From Streptomyces specialis (lineage in GTDB: Bacteria; Actinomycetota; Actinomycetes; Streptomycetales; Streptomycetaceae): 64,000 nt of DNA. The position numbers and the translations under genes were made by a program. The stretch lies in NCBI RefSeq assembly GCF_001493375.1, contig NZ_LN929897.1, positions 300,974 through 364,973 of the forward strand, read 5' to 3'. Below, in pieces: positions 1 through 7,837 of the stretch (positions are counted from its first letter, which is position 1; each line of letters opens with the position of its first letter). The notes under the pieces were generated by a model that was not told the origin of the DNA, ran no database searches, and saw nothing but the letters and a program-made list of their open reading frames with translations.

Positions 1-61
1 TCGAGAAGTGTCCGACAGCAGTGGATGCCGTTTGTGATTCTGTCCTGACACTTGTGGACTA

Positions 62-118
62 GCGACCGATTCGTCCCCTGCCCCCTTCGCCGGCAGCTTC
101 ATATTTGTATAAGAGACG
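62..118 (+). other. Nextera adapter remnant (P5/i5/transposase end)
   Basis: Bases 87-118 align, with several substitutions, to the Nextera read-1 adapter that ends in the Tn5 mosaic end (expected AGATGTGTATAAGAGACAG; here 101-118 keep TTTGTATAAGAGAC). GCGACC at 62-67 sits where the P5 oligonucleotide would lie, and 79-86 matches 5 of 8 bases of the S503 index seen elsewhere in the window. Bases 1-61 hold no recognisable gene and are probably also non-genomic. This is library sequence, not a transposon end. Confidence 0.85.
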
Positions 119-119
119 C

Positions 120-193
120 CCGGTCCAGGTCCTGGAAACGGCGGCGCCGCCCCGCCACCGGGGCGCCGCCGCCGTTTCCAGGCCCTGGACCGG
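120..193. repeat. 34-bp inverted repeat (fold-back) at the junction
   Basis: Arms 120-153 and 160-193 are reverse complements with two mismatches and a 6-base loop. The repeat lies immediately after an adapter remnant. Only the right arm continues into the tadB reading frame, so the left arm is probably a fold-back chimera and not a genomic hairpin. Confidence 0.8.
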
Positions 194-952
194 CGGCTGC
201 GCGACACCCGGCTGGGCCGGCGGATCAAGCTCAGGCTCCAGGCCACCGGCCTCGACCTGACCGTCGGCGAGTACGCCGCGTACGTGCTGGGCGCGGTCGC
301 CGCGCTCTGGCTGATCGGCTCGGCGGTGCTGGCGCCGTTCTTCGGCCCGGTCTTCGCGCTCGTCGCCCTCTGGGGCGGCAACCTCTTCCTCACCTGGCAG
401 CGGACCAGGCGCACCGAGAAGTTCATCAACCAACTCCCCGAGCTGGCCCGGCTCATCGCCAACGGCACCGCCGCCGGACTCGCCATGCGCACCGCCCTGT
501 CCATGGCCGCCGAGGAGATGGACGAGCCGGCCGGCGCCGAACTCGCCATCGTCGCCAACCAGCTCGCCGTCGGACGCTCCCTGGAGGAGGCCCTGCACGA
601 ACTGGGCACCCGGCTGCCGTCCCGCGAGCTGAACGTGCTGGTCACCACCCTGATCCTCGCCAACCGCGCCGGCGGCACCATCGTCGCGTCGCTGCGCAAC
701 CTCACCTCCACCCTGGAGGAACGCAAGGAGACCCGGCGCGAAGTGCGCACCATGCTCGCCGAGATCAACGCCACCGCCGTCACCGTCCCGGTGCTCGGCC
801 TCGGCGCGCTGCTGATGATCAACGCCATGTCGCCCGGCGCGCTCGGCCGGGTCACCGGCAGCCCCGGCGGGCAGATCGCGATGCTGGTGGCGCTCGGCCT
901 GTACGTCGTCGGATTCGTCGTCGTGCGCCGCTTCGGCCGGATCGACGTGTAG
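161..952 (+). CDS. tadB: TadB-like type II/IV secretion F protein, 5' truncated
   Basis: This is an inner-membrane platform protein of a Tad (tight adherence)/Flp pilus, of the T2SSF/GspF family. The frame is open from about 161 through 952 (263 codons). It begins with an Arg-rich cytoplasmic stretch (LDRRLRDTRLGRRIKLRLQA), then paired hydrophobic segments, the family core (INQLPELARLIANG, TLILANRAGG) and a C-terminal pair of membrane helices. An internal GTG at 284 would remove conserved N-terminal residues, so the gene is better read as cut at its 5' end by the adapter junction. tadC follows after 10 bases. The TadA ATPase expected upstream is outside the window. Confidence 0.85.
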   Translation, partial: GRRRRFQALDRRLRDTRLGRRIKLRLQATGLDLTVGEYAAYVLGAVAALWLIGSAVLAPFFGPVFALVALWGGNLFLTWQRTRRTEKFINQLPELARLIANGTAAGLAMRTALSMAAEEMDEPAGAELAIVANQLAVGRSLEEALHELGTRLPSRELNVLVTTLILANRAGGTIVASLRNLTSTLEERKETRREVRTMLAEINATAVTVPVLGLGALLMINAMSPGALGRVTGSPGGQIAMLVALGLYVVGFVVVRRFGRIDV

Positions 953-962
953 GGAGCGCCGC

Positions 963-1850
963 ATGGGACTGCTGCTCGGCCTCGCCATGGGCGCCGCCGT
1001 CTTCGGGATCGTCACCGCCGTGCGCATGCTGCGCTCCGGCACCCCGCTCCCCGCCGACCTCCAACTCGCCCTGGAAGTCGGCTCCACCCGCGTCTCGGCG
1101 GGCGGCTCCGCCGTCGACCGGCTCGGGATGCGCTTCGCGCCGCTGGTGCTGCGGCTGATGGGCCGCAAGGCCGTCGACCGCAAGCGCAAGCGGATCGACC
1201 AGGCGGGCAACCCGCAGGGCCTGACCATCGACCGGTACGCGGCCCGCCGCGCGGTCTACGGGATCTTCGGGCTGCTGACCACCCTGATCTTCATCAGCGC
1301 CGGTTTCCCGCTCTTCGCGCTGTTCGGCCTCGGGTTCGGCGCGTTCGCCGCGGACCTCGCCATCTGGCAGGGCGTCCGGACCCGCCGCGACGTCATCGAC
1401 CGCACGCTGCCGGACTTCCTCGACGTGCTCGCCGTCGTCGTCTCGGCCGGACTCGGCTTCCGGCAGGCCCTGGACCGCGTCTCGGCGCGGTACGAGGGCC
1501 CGTGGGCCGACGAGATCCGCATCGCGCTGCGCCAGATGGACGTCGGCGTCCCGCGGCGGCAGGCGTTCGACGAACTGCGCCGCCGCAACGACTCGGAGCC
1601 GGTCAACCAGTTCGTCTCCGCCCTCCAGCAGGGCGAGGAACTCGGCGCCCCGATCGCCGACACCCTGATCCAGATCGCCCGGGACATGCGCCGCACGGAC
1701 GCCCAGAACGCCCGCCGCCGCGCCGCGCGGGCGATCCCGATGGCGACGATGGCGACGCTGGTGTTCATGGTCCCGGCCACGATGATCATCATCGTGACCG
1801 GCATGATCCTGGGCTCCGGCACGGACTTCGGCCAGGTCCTCGGGGACTGA
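963..1850 (+). CDS. tadC: TadC-like type II secretion F family protein
   Basis: This is the second membrane platform subunit of the Tad pilus machine, 295 residues, with an ATG start preceded by GGGAG. It has an N-terminal membrane helix (LLLGLAMGAAVFGIVTAV), a central hydrophobic pair near residues 95-135, the T2SSF core (RTLPDFLDVLAVVVSAGL, VNQFVSALQQGEELGAPIA) and a C-terminal helix pair near 265-290. In known Tad systems TadB and TadC form the membrane platform driven by the TadA ATPase. The gene lies 10 bases after tadB and is very likely cotranscribed with it. Family assignment is firm. The pilus role is inferred from the Flp-type prepilin gene 1.7 kb downstream. Confidence 0.9.
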   Translation: MGLLLGLAMGAAVFGIVTAVRMLRSGTPLPADLQLALEVGSTRVSAGGSAVDRLGMRFAPLVLRLMGRKAVDRKRKRIDQAGNPQGLTIDRYAARRAVYGIFGLLTTLIFISAGFPLFALFGLGFGAFAADLAIWQGVRTRRDVIDRTLPDFLDVLAVVVSAGLGFRQALDRVSARYEGPWADEIRIALRQMDVGVPRRQAFDELRRRNDSEPVNQFVSALQQGEELGAPIADTLIQIARDMRRTDAQNARRRAARAIPMATMATLVFMVPATMIIIVTGMILGSGTDFGQVLGD

Positions 1851-1933
1851 GCGACGGGGACCGACCTGTTGCGAACCCGTAGCGCGACGACGACCGGACC
1901 CCGCGTACGCTGGGCCGGAAGGGGGTGCCGCCG

Positions 1934-2230
1934 ATGGCAGATCTCGACGTTACCTATCAGGACATGCATGATGCGGCCGACCGGCTCCACGCGGCCAAGG
2001 AGGAGCTGACGGTCAAGCTGGACCAGTTGCGGGTGTACGTCAGCGACCTGGTCCGGGACGGCTATGTCACCAGCCGCTCGTCGCAGGCGTTCGACCAGTC
2101 CTACGAGGAGTTCACGACCGGCGGCAAGCAGGCCGTCGAGTCCCTCCAGGGGCTGGGCGACTTCCTGGACGGCGCCGCGGACGGCTTCCGCGATCTGGAC
2201 CGGCAGTTGGAAGAAGGGCTCCGCGAATAG
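1934..2230 (+). CDS. WXG100/ESAT-6-like small helical protein
   Basis: The product has 98 residues and is predicted to be all-helical. It has the layout of streptomycete WXG100 proteins: an N-terminal helix, a turn, then a second helix containing FDQSYEEFTTGGKQA and ending DLDRQLEEGL. The canonical W-x-G is replaced by D-G-Y in the turn. The start at 1934 is preferred over the GTG at 1925 because GAAGGGGG at 1918-1925 is then correctly spaced. WXG100 proteins are usually type VII (ESX) substrates or partners, but no Ess/Ecc gene is visible here. Its place between tadC and the pilin gene is unusual. Family confidence is moderate and function is unknown. Confidence 0.7.
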   Translation: MADLDVTYQDMHDAADRLHAAKEELTVKLDQLRVYVSDLVRDGYVTSRSSQAFDQSYEEFTTGGKQAVESLQGLGDFLDGAADGFRDLDRQLEEGLRE

Positions 2231-2254
2231 GCGGGCCCCGCGAGGGGAGTGGCG

Positions 2255-2896
2255 ATGGCCGACAAATGGACCGACGCGGTCACCATCGAACGCCAGGGCT
2301 TCCGGATATCCGTGCCCGATTCCTGGTGGGAGTTCGACCTGCGCCCGGAGACCAGGGACAACAGCATCCGCCGCATGGTCGACGAGCGGATCCAGGGCCA
2401 GCCGGACATGGCCCAGCACCGGGAGCTGATCACGTCGTTCCTGCGCCGCCAGGCGCGCGAGGCATGGGACTCGGGCGCGGTCTACTGCGGCTGCATGGCC
2501 CAGAGTTTCGGCGGCGGACCGCCCGTCACCGCGTCCGTGACCGTCTCGGTGATCGGCGCGCGCCCCGCGGCCGGCGGGCCCCTGCCGCCCGATCCCGCCT
2601 CGATCGCGGCCCAGTTGGGCACGCGGACGGCGCGGAAGGAGGGCGACGCGTGGCGCGAGGTGTCGACGGTGGACATCAAGGACGTCGGCGTGGCCGCCCG
2701 CACGCGCGGCATCGAGGACATCTCCGTCCCGGGTGACACCCGGCACGTGCGCGCGGTGCTGATGCAGACGTTCATCCCCGTACCGGACGACGCCCAGGCG
2801 GTCGCCCTGGTGTCGGGCAGCAGCCAGGTGCTGGACCTGGCCGACTCGTTCTTCGACGTGTTCGACGCCATCACGTCCACGTTCCGCTTCATCTGA
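2255..2896 (+). CDS. hypothetical protein, possible Mog1/PsbP (DUF1795)-like fold
   Basis: The product has 213 residues with no signal peptide or membrane helix. I do not recognise a named family. The pattern of an opening FRISVPDSWWEFDL, alternating beta-like strands (TASVTVSVIG, VRAVLMQTFIPVP) and a final FFDVFDAITSTFRF resembles the Mog1/PsbP/LpqN-type fold, which is inference only. ATG 2255 is preferred to the GTG at 2249 for its spacing from AGGGGAG. It sits between two WXG100-like genes with gaps of 24 and 14 bases, so the three form a transcription unit and the protein may be a chaperone or partner of the small helical proteins. Confidence 0.6.
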   Translation: MADKWTDAVTIERQGFRISVPDSWWEFDLRPETRDNSIRRMVDERIQGQPDMAQHRELITSFLRRQAREAWDSGAVYCGCMAQSFGGGPPVTASVTVSVIGARPAAGGPLPPDPASIAAQLGTRTARKEGDAWREVSTVDIKDVGVAARTRGIEDISVPGDTRHVRAVLMQTFIPVPDDAQAVALVSGSSQVLDLADSFFDVFDAITSTFRFI

Positions 2897-2910
2897 GAGC
2901 CGGGGGAACC

Positions 2911-3234
2911 ATGTCTGACGAGCGGATCGCGATTCCGCTGGACGCGCTGGGCGAGTTCGCCCCGCAGTTGCGCGCGGTCAAGGAGTACATGAACCGTACG
3001 GGGGACACCTTCGACGAGTACAACGACTCGTTCGGGGACGGCCGGATCGTGGACGCCCTCGACAGCTTCGTCAGCGGCTGGCGCGACGGCCGCGGCGACA
3101 TCAGCGAACAGCTCACCGGCCTCGCCGAGATGGCCGAGACGGTGATCCGCACCGTGAACGAGTTCGAGGCCGAGCTGGAGCGTTCCCTCCAGGACGGCGG
3201 CGGCGGAGAAGGCGGCGGCCAACAGCCGGTGTGA
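2911..3234 (+). CDS. second WXG100-like protein
   Basis: The product has 107 residues: two long helices around a central FVSGWRDGRGD (W followed by D-G-R, close to the WXG turn), with a low-complexity Gly-rich tail. The layout matches proteins that accompany WXG100 partners in Streptomyces. ATG 2911 is preceded by GGGGGA with good spacing. It is separated by 14 bases from the preceding gene. It probably pairs with the protein at 1934-2230 as a helical heterodimer. That is inferred from ESX biology and not visible directly. Confidence 0.65.
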   Translation: MSDERIAIPLDALGEFAPQLRAVKEYMNRTGDTFDEYNDSFGDGRIVDALDSFVSGWRDGRGDISEQLTGLAEMAETVIRTVNEFEAELERSLQDGGGGEGGGQQPV

Positions 3235-3573
3235 CGGCGTTTGCCCGCCCCCTCCGATGGGCACGGGTGCTCATGCGCCGAGCGGAAGGTCGCGCTCAGC
3301 TATCCACGGCACTACGGAATGCCAACGGATCGCCTGGGTCTCCCTGCCCAACTCGCGCTCGGTGTGGCACAGTCAGTGCCGATAGCTGTACGGGTTGCCC
3401 CGCTGGGAGGGGGTCGGGCATGGCGCGTCCCGCGCACACACGGGTGCCATCACGGCAGAGCGGCCCGCCGTCCCCCATACCCGGAACCCACGTCCCGCAG
3501 CACGGCGGGACGCGGCGGCACAGGGGCCAAGAGAGGCCGGCTGAACCGGCGTCAGCCGGAGGAGAGGGACGCC
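3235..3573. other. intergenic region upstream of the pilin gene
   Basis: These 339 bases contain no convincing gene. The short inverted repeat GGCAC-5 nt-GTGCC at 3366-3380 may be an operator or promoter element for the pilin operon. No strong terminator follows the WXG100-like gene, so read-through into the pilin gene is possible. Confidence 0.4.
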
Positions 3574-3777
3574 ATGAGCAGGCTGCTGTCGACCTGGAGC
3601 CACAAGATCACCAACCGCCTCCACCACCGCCTCGACGACCGCGGCGCGGGCTTCGTGGAATACGCGGGGCTGCTGCTCTTGATCGCCACTGTGGTGGTGG
3701 CCGTGATGGCGCTGGACATCGACACCACTGTGGCCGACTCGGTTCGGGACGCGGTGGGAAGTATCACCGGCGGCTGA
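3574..3777 (+). CDS. Flp-type prepilin (major Tad pilus subunit)
   Basis: The product has 67 residues. The leader MSRLLSTWSHKITNRLHHRL precedes the Flp processing motif G-AGFV-EY, that is G/XXXXEY with Glu at +5 and Tyr at +6 of the mature protein. One hydrophobic helix (AGLLLLIATVVVAVMALDI) follows, as in class IVb Flp pilins. A24 prepilin peptidase cleaves after the Gly, and a gene for such an enzyme lies at 8.9 kb. ATG 3574 is preceded by GGAGGAGAGGG. The mature subunit would polymerise into a cell-surface pilus. Confidence 0.88.
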   Translation: MSRLLSTWSHKITNRLHHRLDDRGAGFVEYAGLLLLIATVVVAVMALDIDTTVADSVRDAVGSITGG

Positions 3778-3818
3778 CGGACCGGAGCCGGGGCGCCGTT
3801 TTCCCGCTGTACATATGG

Positions 3819-4355
3819 ATGATCAGTGGCCTGCTGACGGTGGCTCTGCTTTTCTTCGTCTTCGCCCAGGCGGCGGTCACGCGCAGCAGCGGTCAATCCG
3901 CGGCCGACGCGGCGGCTCTCGCCGCTGCCCGGGAGAGCAGGGACCATCTCTTCGAGGAGTTCCTCCACACGATCGATGACGGTGGGGACATCGAGAACAT
4001 CCTGTCGGGCGACGACTTCCACGTGCCCGAGGCGTGCGAAGACGCCGCGCCCCAGCTGGCCGATCGCAACGACGCCGTCGTCATCTCCTGCGAACCCGAC
4101 TACGACCGTACCGGGTACACCGTCGAGGTGCGGACCCGCGACACTGTAGGGGAGTCCCTCCTCCCCGGCACGGAGGACCAGACAGCGCGTGCCGAGGCAA
4201 CGGCCGTCATCCGGAGTCTGTGCGAACGCGAGTCGGAGGAGGAGGACCGAGTGGAGCTTCGCTGTGAGGACGACCGGGACGTGGCCTTCGACCCGGGTGA
4301 CCAGGACGAACTGCCCGAGGCACGCGATCTGTTCTACATCTATCTGGACGACTGA
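3819..4355 (+). CDS. TadG/TadE-like pilus assembly protein
   Basis: This membrane-anchored extracytoplasmic protein has the hallmark RGAVFPLYIW ... LLTVALLFFVFAQAAVTRS, then SAADAAALAAARES, of streptomycete TadG-related minor pilins. The C-terminal 140 residues are acidic and contain several Cys. The first in-frame ATG is 3819. However, the conserved segment RGAVFPLY lies upstream of it, so translation more probably begins earlier, perhaps at the CTG that overlaps the pilin stop (CTGA at 3774). There is no ATG, GTG or TTG between 3777 and 3819. Identity is firm, but the start codon is unresolved. Confidence 0.75.
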   Translation: MISGLLTVALLFFVFAQAAVTRSSGQSAADAAALAAARESRDHLFEEFLHTIDDGGDIENILSGDDFHVPEACEDAAPQLADRNDAVVISCEPDYDRTGYTVEVRTRDTVGESLLPGTEDQTARAEATAVIRSLCERESEEEDRVELRCEDDRDVAFDPGDQDELPEARDLFYIYLDD

Positions 4356-4390
4356 CCGACGACGAGTTGAACGCAAAGGAACAGCCCCCG

Positions 4391-5002
4391 ATGGACCTCC
4401 GTGATAGCAAGTCGCGCCTGATCCTGATTGTTGTCGCTCTGGGCGCCGCGCTCGTCGTCGCCGTCGCGAGTTGTGGCGGCGGAGGTGGTGACGACGGGGG
4501 AGAGGACGGCGCCGGCGGTACCCCCACGGAGCAGGTGGACGGCGGCGACGCGGAGGGGGACGGCTCGTCCGAGGACGAACCGTCGGGCGGGGAGGAGCCG
4601 TCGGAGCAGGAGCCCCTCGCCGAGGTCACAGGCGAGGAGGACATCACACTGACCATCACCCGCGCCGAACGGGAGGCCGGTGGTTTCCTCACGATCGAGG
4701 GAACCATCCACAACGGCGGCTCGGACGGCTGGGGCACTTCGGCTTGGGCCGGCGAGGAGAACGAACTCGCGGGCAACGACTTCTCAATGGCGGGAGCGAC
4801 ACTTGTCGCCCGGGAGGAGCAGAAGAGGTACCTCATCCTGCGGGATACCGAGGGCCGTTGCCTGTGCACCAACTTCGGGCTGCAGATCGACGCCGGAGCC
4901 ACGGAGACGTGGTTCGCCCAGTTCCCCGAGCCCGACCCCGGGACCACGGAGGTCGATTTCCAGATCGGGCAAATGCCTCACGCCACCATCGAGATTCATT
5001 GA
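4391..5002 (+). CDS. secreted lipoprotein of the pilus locus
   Basis: The product has 203 residues. A basic N-terminus, a hydrophobic stretch and the lipobox VASC (Cys near residue 24) mark it as a lipoprotein. An acidic Gly/Glu/Ser-rich linker follows, then a beta-rich domain of about 110 residues with a CLC motif. ATG 4391 is preceded by AAAGGA, and an upstream TTG at 4367 is less likely. It ends 9 bases before the OmpA-domain gene, so the two are surely cotranscribed and may act together at the cell wall. No named family is recognised. Confidence 0.7.
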   Translation: MDLRDSKSRLILIVVALGAALVVAVASCGGGGGDDGGEDGAGGTPTEQVDGGDAEGDGSSEDEPSGGEEPSEQEPLAEVTGEEDITLTITRAEREAGGFLTIEGTIHNGGSDGWGTSAWAGEENELAGNDFSMAGATLVAREEQKRYLILRDTEGRCLCTNFGLQIDAGATETWFAQFPEPDPGTTEVDFQIGQMPHATIEIH

Positions 5003-5011
5003 GGGGACCTG

Positions 5012-5755
5012 ATGAGGTACCTGCTGCACCAATCGGGCCGGGCCGCCGCGGTTCTGACGACCGCCCTGGTCGTCGGGGCATTCGCCGTGCCGGTGGCAGC
5101 CGCCGATGAGAGCGAAGAAGTCGAACAGCCTCCGGGCTACGAGGCCCCACCTCCGCCGGAGATCGATCCGGACGCCGCGGGGCTCATGCTCGGTGACGGA
5201 GCCACCCTGGCCGAGCCGCGCGTGCTGGACGTCAAGAGTGTCACCGAGAGCCTCGGTGACGGCGAGAGTGGCGACACGGGTGGCGAGGAAGACCCGAGCG
5301 GTGAGGAAGGCGCGGGCGGCGAGGACGACGACGACACCGGTGGGCAGGAGCCCAATGGTGGCGGAGGCGGTGAGCAGCGCGAGGAACAGACCGGCGGACA
5401 GCACAAGTTCACGCTGCAGACGGACGTCCTCTTCGGAGAGGGCAGCGACGAACTCTCCGAGGACTCGCGAGGCGCGCTCATGGAGGTCGCGGCAGCCATC
5501 GACGAGTACCAGCCGACACAGGTGAACATCTTCGGGTTCACCGACGACCAGGGCTCGTACGAGAGCGGCGTCGACCTCTCCGAGGGCAGGGCCAGGAACA
5601 CGCACCAGGCGCTGCTGGAACTCATCGCGGACCCCACGGGCATCCAGTTCAACGTGCGCGGATACAGCGAGGACTATCCCCTGTACGACAACGAGACCGA
5701 GGAAGGACGCCAGCGGAACCGGCGGGTGGAGATCTCGTGGCCCACCAGTGACTGA
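5012..5755 (+). CDS. OmpA-family peptidoglycan-binding protein
   Basis: The product has 247 residues with a Sec signal peptide (VLTTALVVGAFAVPVAAA), an acidic low-complexity middle and a C-terminal OmpA/MotB domain (residues about 130-245). Family signatures are present: NIFGFTDDQG, LSEGRARNTHQALLE and GRQRNRRVEI. In other bacteria this domain holds onto diaminopimelate in peptidoglycan. In a Gram-positive actinomycete it would anchor the pilus-associated complex to the wall rather than to an outer membrane. It is the last gene of the run and is convergent with the kinase gene. Confidence 0.88.
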   Translation: MRYLLHQSGRAAAVLTTALVVGAFAVPVAAADESEEVEQPPGYEAPPPPEIDPDAAGLMLGDGATLAEPRVLDVKSVTESLGDGESGDTGGEEDPSGEEGAGGEDDDDTGGQEPNGGGGGEQREEQTGGQHKFTLQTDVLFGEGSDELSEDSRGALMEVAAAIDEYQPTQVNIFGFTDDQGSYESGVDLSEGRARNTHQALLELIADPTGIQFNVRGYSEDYPLYDNETEEGRQRNRRVEISWPTSD

Positions 5756-5760
5756 GTCCT

Positions 5761-6453
5761 TCAGTCGTTGATCCTCCACTGGGTCGCGGTCGTGAGGTAG
5801 GTCCGCAGGTTCTCGTTGTACGGGTCGACGGTGACGTCATCGATCCACAGCAGGACCAGATTGTTCTCCACGGTTTCCGCACAGATACCGACGCCTTCGT
5901 GCAGGGTGGAGTCCTCCAGAATGTCTTCCACCGGAATGACATCGGGCAGCGTCGCGGCATTGGCCGCTTCGTGGCACTCCTCCGCGGTGGCGTCCGGGTC
6001 GTCGATGATTCCCGTGAAAGTCTGCGGATGGAACTCGATGCCCTGACCCAGGAGGTTCGGGTCGTCGCAGTGGATGTACTGCAATTCGTAGTCGCCGAAA
6101 GGGCCGCTGGCCCCGGAGATGATGTCGGGCTCCACGCGCAGCTCATCGAGATCGACCAGGGTGCGGTTGGCTCCGACGCAGCGATCTAGGGCCACATCCG
6201 TGTCGGCGATGAAGACCGGGGCGACGATGTCCACCTCCACATCGCTTCGCGTCAGCGTGTAAGGAGCGTCGGGGTCGGGCGTCGGCGGTGGTGACCCGGT
6301 GTCGTCCCCGGTCCCGTCGTCGTTCTGCTCCTCCGCCCGGTCCTCCCCCGGGGTGTTCGTGTCCGGGGGCTGGTTGGTCGTCGGGGGGGAAGCGTGGTGT
6401 GGTTGCCGGGGGTGGGCGGGCCTCCCGGTTCTCCCCGCTGCGGTTGGGGGGGG
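5761..6453 (-). CDS. C-terminal extracytoplasmic domain of a Ser/Thr kinase (5' cut)
   Basis: The minus-strand frame is open from the adapter at 6453 down to a stop at 5761. It starts with a Pro/Asp/Thr-rich linker. A compact domain follows with four Cys (DRCVGAN, YIHCDD, EECHEA, GICAETV) and strand patterns such as NNLVLLWIDDVTVD. This matches the outer domains attached to many streptomycete Ser/Thr kinases. An internal GTG at 6240 gives 159 residues but probably is not a real start. The matching kinase domain lies directly upstream at 6477-7327, and the membrane helix expected between them is missing. I read this as one gene broken by the adapter at 6454-6476. Confidence 0.6.
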   Translation of the reverse strand, partial: PPPTAAGRTGRPAHPRQPHHASPPTTNQPPDTNTPGEDRAEEQNDDGTGDDTGSPPPTPDPDAPYTLTRSDVEVDIVAPVFIADTDVALDRCVGANRTLVDLDELRVEPDIISGASGPFGDYELQYIHCDDPNLLGQGIEFHPQTFTGIIDDPDATAEECHEAANAATLPDVIPVEDILEDSTLHEGVGICAETVENNLVLLWIDDVTVDPYNENLRTYLTTATQWRIND

Positions 6454-6476
6454 GCGTCAGAGGTGTATAAGAGGCG
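6454..6476 (-). other. Nextera adapter remnant inside the kinase gene
   Basis: Plus-strand bases 6454-6476 read GCGTC followed by a close copy of the mosaic end (AGAGGTGTATAAGAGGCG). A run of nine G at 6446-6454 abuts it. On the minus strand the adapter carries the stop codon that ends the downstream fragment's frame. Confidence 0.9.
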
Positions 6477-7327
6477 GGGCGCAGGGTCTGTCCCGGGGAC
6501 AGGGCGCGGCAGGTCTCGATCACCTCGGCCGGGGTGGGGCGCGCGGCCGGGGTCTTCGCCAGGCAGGCCGTGATCAGGTCGCGGAGCGCGGGCGGGGCCG
6601 CCGACAGGTCCGGGGGTTCCTGGGCGATCCGGTACATCACCGCGTGGGCCGTCCCCTCCCCGAAGGGGTGGGCGGCGGTCGCCGCGTGGTGGGCGATCAG
6701 GCCCAGGGCGAAGACGTCCGTCGCGGGGGTGGCCGGGGCGCCGGTGATCTGTTCGGGGGCCATGTAGGACGGTGTGCCGACCCGGACGTCCGCGCCGGTC
6801 AGGGCGGTCGTGTCGGCGGCCCTGGCGATGCCGAAGTCGATCACCTTGGGGCCGTCCGACGCCAGCAGGACGTTCCCCGGCTTCAGGTCGCGGTGGATGA
6901 TCCCGGCCGCGTGGATCGACTGGAGCGCCTCGGCCACCCCGCCCACCAGCAGCAGCACCGTCTCCACCGGCAGCGGGCCGTGCGTCCGCACCGCGTCGGC
7001 GAGGGAGAGGCCGGGGACGAAGGCGGTGGCGAGCCAGGGGGCCTCGCCCTCGGTGTTGCTGTCGAGCACCGGCACCGTGTACACGCCCTGCACCCGCCGC
7101 GCCGCCCGCACCTCCAGTTCGAAGCGCCGCCGGAACTCCGGGTCCCGCGCGAACTCCGCGCGCACCACCTTGACCGCGACCGGCTGCCCGCCGCGCGTAT
7201 AAGAGAGGAAGACGCTGCCCATGCCGCCCGCGCCGAGGCGGGCCTGGAGCCGGTAGCCGGCGACCTCGCGGGGGTCGCCCGGTTCGAGCGCGCCGAACTG
7301 CGGCGGTGTGCCCTGCTGCCCTGCCAT
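6477..7327 (-). CDS. Ser/Thr protein kinase catalytic domain (3' cut)
   Basis: This is a Hanks-type kinase that phosphorylates Ser/Thr on proteins. The start is ATG 7327 (MAGQQGTPP) after a G-rich ribosome site. Visible motifs are the Gly loop LGAGGMGSV, the ATP-anchoring Lys in VAVKVV, the catalytic HRDLKPGNVLL, DFGIAR, and the activation loop ending SYMAPEQ. The catalytic domain is complete to ARPTPAEVIETC. After that the frame runs into adapter sequence at 6476, and the sensor domain (5761-6453) is in another frame. The frame is continuous at 7190-7205, where the bases superficially resemble adapter. The gene is divergent from the DUF6174 gene. Confidence 0.9.
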
Positions 7328-7431
7328 GCATCCCCCCGGCGGATCGCGGTCGTGGCGGCGGCGTGCGTCCGTGCGCATCCTAGTGCCGTCCGCGCGGGGA
7401 ACCGGACCGCGCCGGCGCCCGTCCCAGTGGT

Positions 7432-7837
7432 GTGAAGACGCCCCGCGCCGTGGTCGGCGCCCTGTTCCTGCTCGCCGCGCCGGTCGCCTGCGGCGACTCC
7501 ACGCCGTCCGGCGGCGCGGAGGAGTGGCGGGAGCCGGACGACTACCGGTACACCCTCGAATCCATGTGCGGGGAACGGAGTCTGATCGGCGTCTTCGAGG
7601 TCTCCGTCGTCGGCGGCCGGGTGGTGGAGGCGACGGCCGCGGAGCCGTGGCGGGAGCCGGACGACGGGGTGCCCACGATCGGGGAGTTGCTGGCGGAGGC
7701 CGAACGGGCCCGGGAGGACGGGGCGCACCGGGTGGTGGTCACGTACCCGGAGGGCTCCGGCGCGGCGGACGGGCCGCCGTCCGCGATCGAGATCGACCCC
7801 GACGAGATGACCATCGACGACGAGGCCTGCTACACCA
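7432..7837 (+). CDS. DUF6174-like lipoprotein, 3' end replaced by adapter
   Basis: GTG start. The signal ends in a lipobox (LAAPVAC, Cys near residue 21). The body matches the DUF6174 pattern: YRYTLESMCGERSLIGVFEVSV, VPTIGELLAEAERARED and IEIDPDEMTIDDEACYTI, which is normally within about ten residues of the C-terminus. From about 7838 the frame translates adapter bases. The protein is therefore nearly complete, but its true last residues and stop are lost. Function is unknown and it is presumably exported. Divergent from the kinase gene across about 100 bases that must hold both promoters. Confidence 0.75.

Noticed and set aside
3364..3381. TGGCAC-5 nt-GTGCC resembling a sigma-54 promoter
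   Set aside because: Streptomyces lacks sigma-54, and the -12 element does not match. It is recorded only as a small inverted repeat.
7188..7206. TATAAGAGAG inside the kinase gene, resembling a Nextera mosaic end
   Set aside because: The frame is continuous and encodes the expected strand between the Gly loop and the ATP-binding Lys (GSVFLSYTRGGQPVAVK), so the similarity is chance.
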